A DNA stretch of 5,235 bases. Source: Chloroflexota bacterium. Lineage in GTDB: Bacteria; Chloroflexota; Anaerolineae; Anaerolineales; Anaerolineaceae. Position numbers and translations under genes: made by a program. Positions 4,100 through 5,235 of this stretch are shown here, piece after piece (position 1 is the stretch's first letter; the number at the start of each line of letters is the position of its first letter). The notes below the pieces were generated by a model. That model did not search any database. It was not told the origin of the DNA and saw only the letters and a program-made list of their open reading frames with translations. The stretch spans positions 1 through 5,235 of the forward strand of contig JAGVUS010000066.1 in the NCBI GenBank assembly GCA_019136175.1. Reading direction: 5' to 3'.

Positions 4100-5235
4100 A
4101 TGTACTTAAAGGGTAGCAAATTAAGCATGACCCGCCGCAGGAAACCGCTTCGCCCATGGCGAATCCTGATCCTGTTGCTTCTCATTGGTGGTGCATTGTA
4201 TGTCAACCAGGTGATTGTACCCGCCACACCACCACTCTTCATCCCCACCCCCACCCCCACCCTGCCGCCTGAATACTACAGCAACCTGGCGCGCGGTCTT
4301 GCCGAGGAAGGAAAACTGGCACAGGCGATTGTTGCCTACAAGGATGCCATCAAAATTTCCCCGCGTGAACCAGGTTTATACGTGGAACTGGCACGCCTGC
4401 AAATTTACACCTCTCAATACCAGGATGCCATCCAGACCGCCAGTGATGCACTGGTGCTGAACCAGAAAAACGCCACCGCCCTGGCACTGCGCGGCTGGGC
4501 GCTGGGGCTGGATGGGAATTACCTGGAAGCCATCAATGCCTTGAAACAGGCGGAAGAATTGGAACCCAATAACCCGGTGCCCTATGCCTACCACGCAGAA
4601 ATCCTTGCCCTGCAGCAGCAAGCCAACCAGGGAGGTTTGGGGACACTGGAGGAGGCAATTGAGCTTTCCAAGAAGGCGCAATCTCTGGGACCTAACTCCC
4701 TGGAAGCCCACCGCGCCCGCGGCTACATCCTGGAAATCACACAAAACAATACCGAAGCAATTGCCGAGTTTGAAGCAGCCATTGCCATCAATCCCAATAT
4801 TGCCGACCTGCACATGGCGCTTGGTCGCAACTACCGCGCCGTGGAACTGTATGACAAAGCATACGAGGAATTTAACAAGGCAATTCCCCTCGACCCAACC
4901 AATCCACTCCCCAAACTGTATCTTTCCCGCACCTATGAGACGGTTGGTGAATATGCCCGGGCAATCCAGTATGGGGAAATGGCAATCAAGGATGACCCAT
5001 CGGACCCCTACCTGCATGGCAACCTGGGGATTCTATTCCGCCGCAACGGAGAAATTCCCAAGGCAATCCAGTCCCTGCGGCTGGCTGTGCGGGGAGGAAC
5101 CACCGAAGATGGTACGGTGGTTGAAGGTCTGCCGCTGGATTACGGCAGAATTGCCCAGTTTTACTACACCTATGGTCTTGCGCTGGCAACCGGTGGAGAA
5201 TGTGCCGAAGCCATTCAAATTTCCGCCACCCTGCT
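4100..5235 (+). CDS. Membrane-anchored TPR protein, C-terminus beyond window
   Basis: The reading frame is open to the window end (378 full codons). The N-terminus is basic (TRRRKPLRPWR), then one hydrophobic segment (about residues 20-40, ILILLLLIGGALYV) with no signal-peptidase motif, so it looks like a signal anchor with the C-terminus outside. A Pro/Thr linker follows (PPLFIPTPTPTLPPE), then about eight TPR units from about residue 58: for example GKLAQAIVAYKDAIKISP, GNYLEAINALKQAEELEP, NTEAIAEFEAAIAINP, YDKAYEEFNKAIPLDP and GEYARAIQYGEMAIKDDP. The fourth unit carries a small insertion (NQGGLGTLEEA). TPR arrays bind proteins or peptides, so a scaffold role in envelope or glycan assembly is possible but not shown. 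Start choice: 4100 is the first ATG after an in-frame stop and sits at the predicted transcript start. ATG 4127 is a strong alternative, with AAAGGG 13 nt upstream and a more usual anchor N-terminus. Confidence 0.88.
   Translation, partial: MYLKGSKLSMTRRRKPLRPWRILILLLLIGGALYVNQVIVPATPPLFIPTPTPTLPPEYYSNLARGLAEEGKLAQAIVAYKDAIKISPREPGLYVELARLQIYTSQYQDAIQTASDALVLNQKNATALALRGWALGLDGNYLEAINALKQAEELEPNNPVPYAYHAEILALQQQANQGGLGTLEEAIELSKKAQSLGPNSLEAHRARGYILEITQNNTEAIAEFEAAIAINPNIADLHMALGRNYRAVELYDKAYEEFNKAIPLDPTNPLPKLYLSRTYETVGEYARAIQYGEMAIKDDPSDPYLHGNLGILFRRNGEIPKAIQSLRLAVRGGTTEDGTVVEGLPLDYGRIAQFYYTYGLALATGGECAEAIQISATL
4244..4261 (+). repeat. Three tandem CCCACC hexamers encoding PTPTPT
   Basis: Three exact 6-bp units encode the Pro-Thr linker between the membrane anchor and the TPR domain. 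Changes in copy number would stay in frame and only alter linker length. Such linkers are frequent in exported Anaerolineae proteins, from memory rather than a search. Confidence 0.85.

Noticed and set aside
4215..4460. Alternative + frame of 81 codons with a Pro-rich start
   Set aside because: It is an out-of-frame reading of the TPR gene; its proline and histidine run comes from the CCCACC repeat.
4376..5017. Minus-strand open frame of 213 codons opposite the TPR gene
   Set aside because: The antisense of repeated TPR codons produces long open frames; the + strand repeats are unmistakable.
4100..5235. Tandem DNA repeat array in the TPR region
   Set aside because: The periodicity is at protein level (about 34 residues) and the DNA units are diverged, so it is not a recent tandem repeat or CRISPR.

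Overview
The window looks like part of a surface-glycan (exopolysaccharide or O-antigen-like) biosynthesis locus from a moderately GC-rich bacterium. All recognisable genes lie on the + strand. My best guess at the lineage is Chloroflexota, class Anaerolineae. This rests on the protein style: a single-anchor TPR protein with an extracytoplasmic PTPTPT linker, beside glycosyltransferases with these motif variants. It is inference, not a database result.

Layout: (1) positions 1-392 hold the C-terminal end of a GT-B, GT4-type glycosyltransferase. (2) 405-1181 is an SpsF-like cytidylyltransferase (CTP_transf_3, COG1861) with a ten-C run inside its coding sequence. (3) 1178-2086 is a class I SAM methyltransferase with an N-terminal four-cysteine, zinc-ribbon-like module; it overlaps the previous gene by ATGA. 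(4) 2079-3023 is a GT-A-like putative glycosyltransferase of a less familiar type; it overlaps the methyltransferase by 8 nt. (5) 3049-3987 is a GT2 glycosyltransferase with a clear Shine-Dalgarno. (6) 3988-4099 is a 112-nt intergenic region with a weak hairpin, a small inverted repeat and a plausible promoter. (7) From 4100, running off the right edge, is a membrane-anchored TPR protein with about eight repeats.

Genes 1-5 are packed with gaps of 25 nt or less, or with overlaps, and probably form one operon. A plausible division of labour is that the cytidylyltransferase makes a CMP/CDP-activated sugar, the methyltransferase modifies a sugar or glycan, and three glycosyltransferases add residues. 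The TPR protein appears to have its own promoter and projects outside the membrane. Its role could be in assembly of the envelope or glycan, or it could be unrelated to the operon.

No tRNA, rRNA, CRISPR array, insertion sequence or attachment site was seen. Nothing proves a new system. The points most worth checking are the C10 tract (possible phase switching of a glycan gene), two -10-like boxes placed exactly for leaderless starts, the unfamiliar glycosyltransferase at 2079-3023, and two perfect palindromes inside coding sequence.
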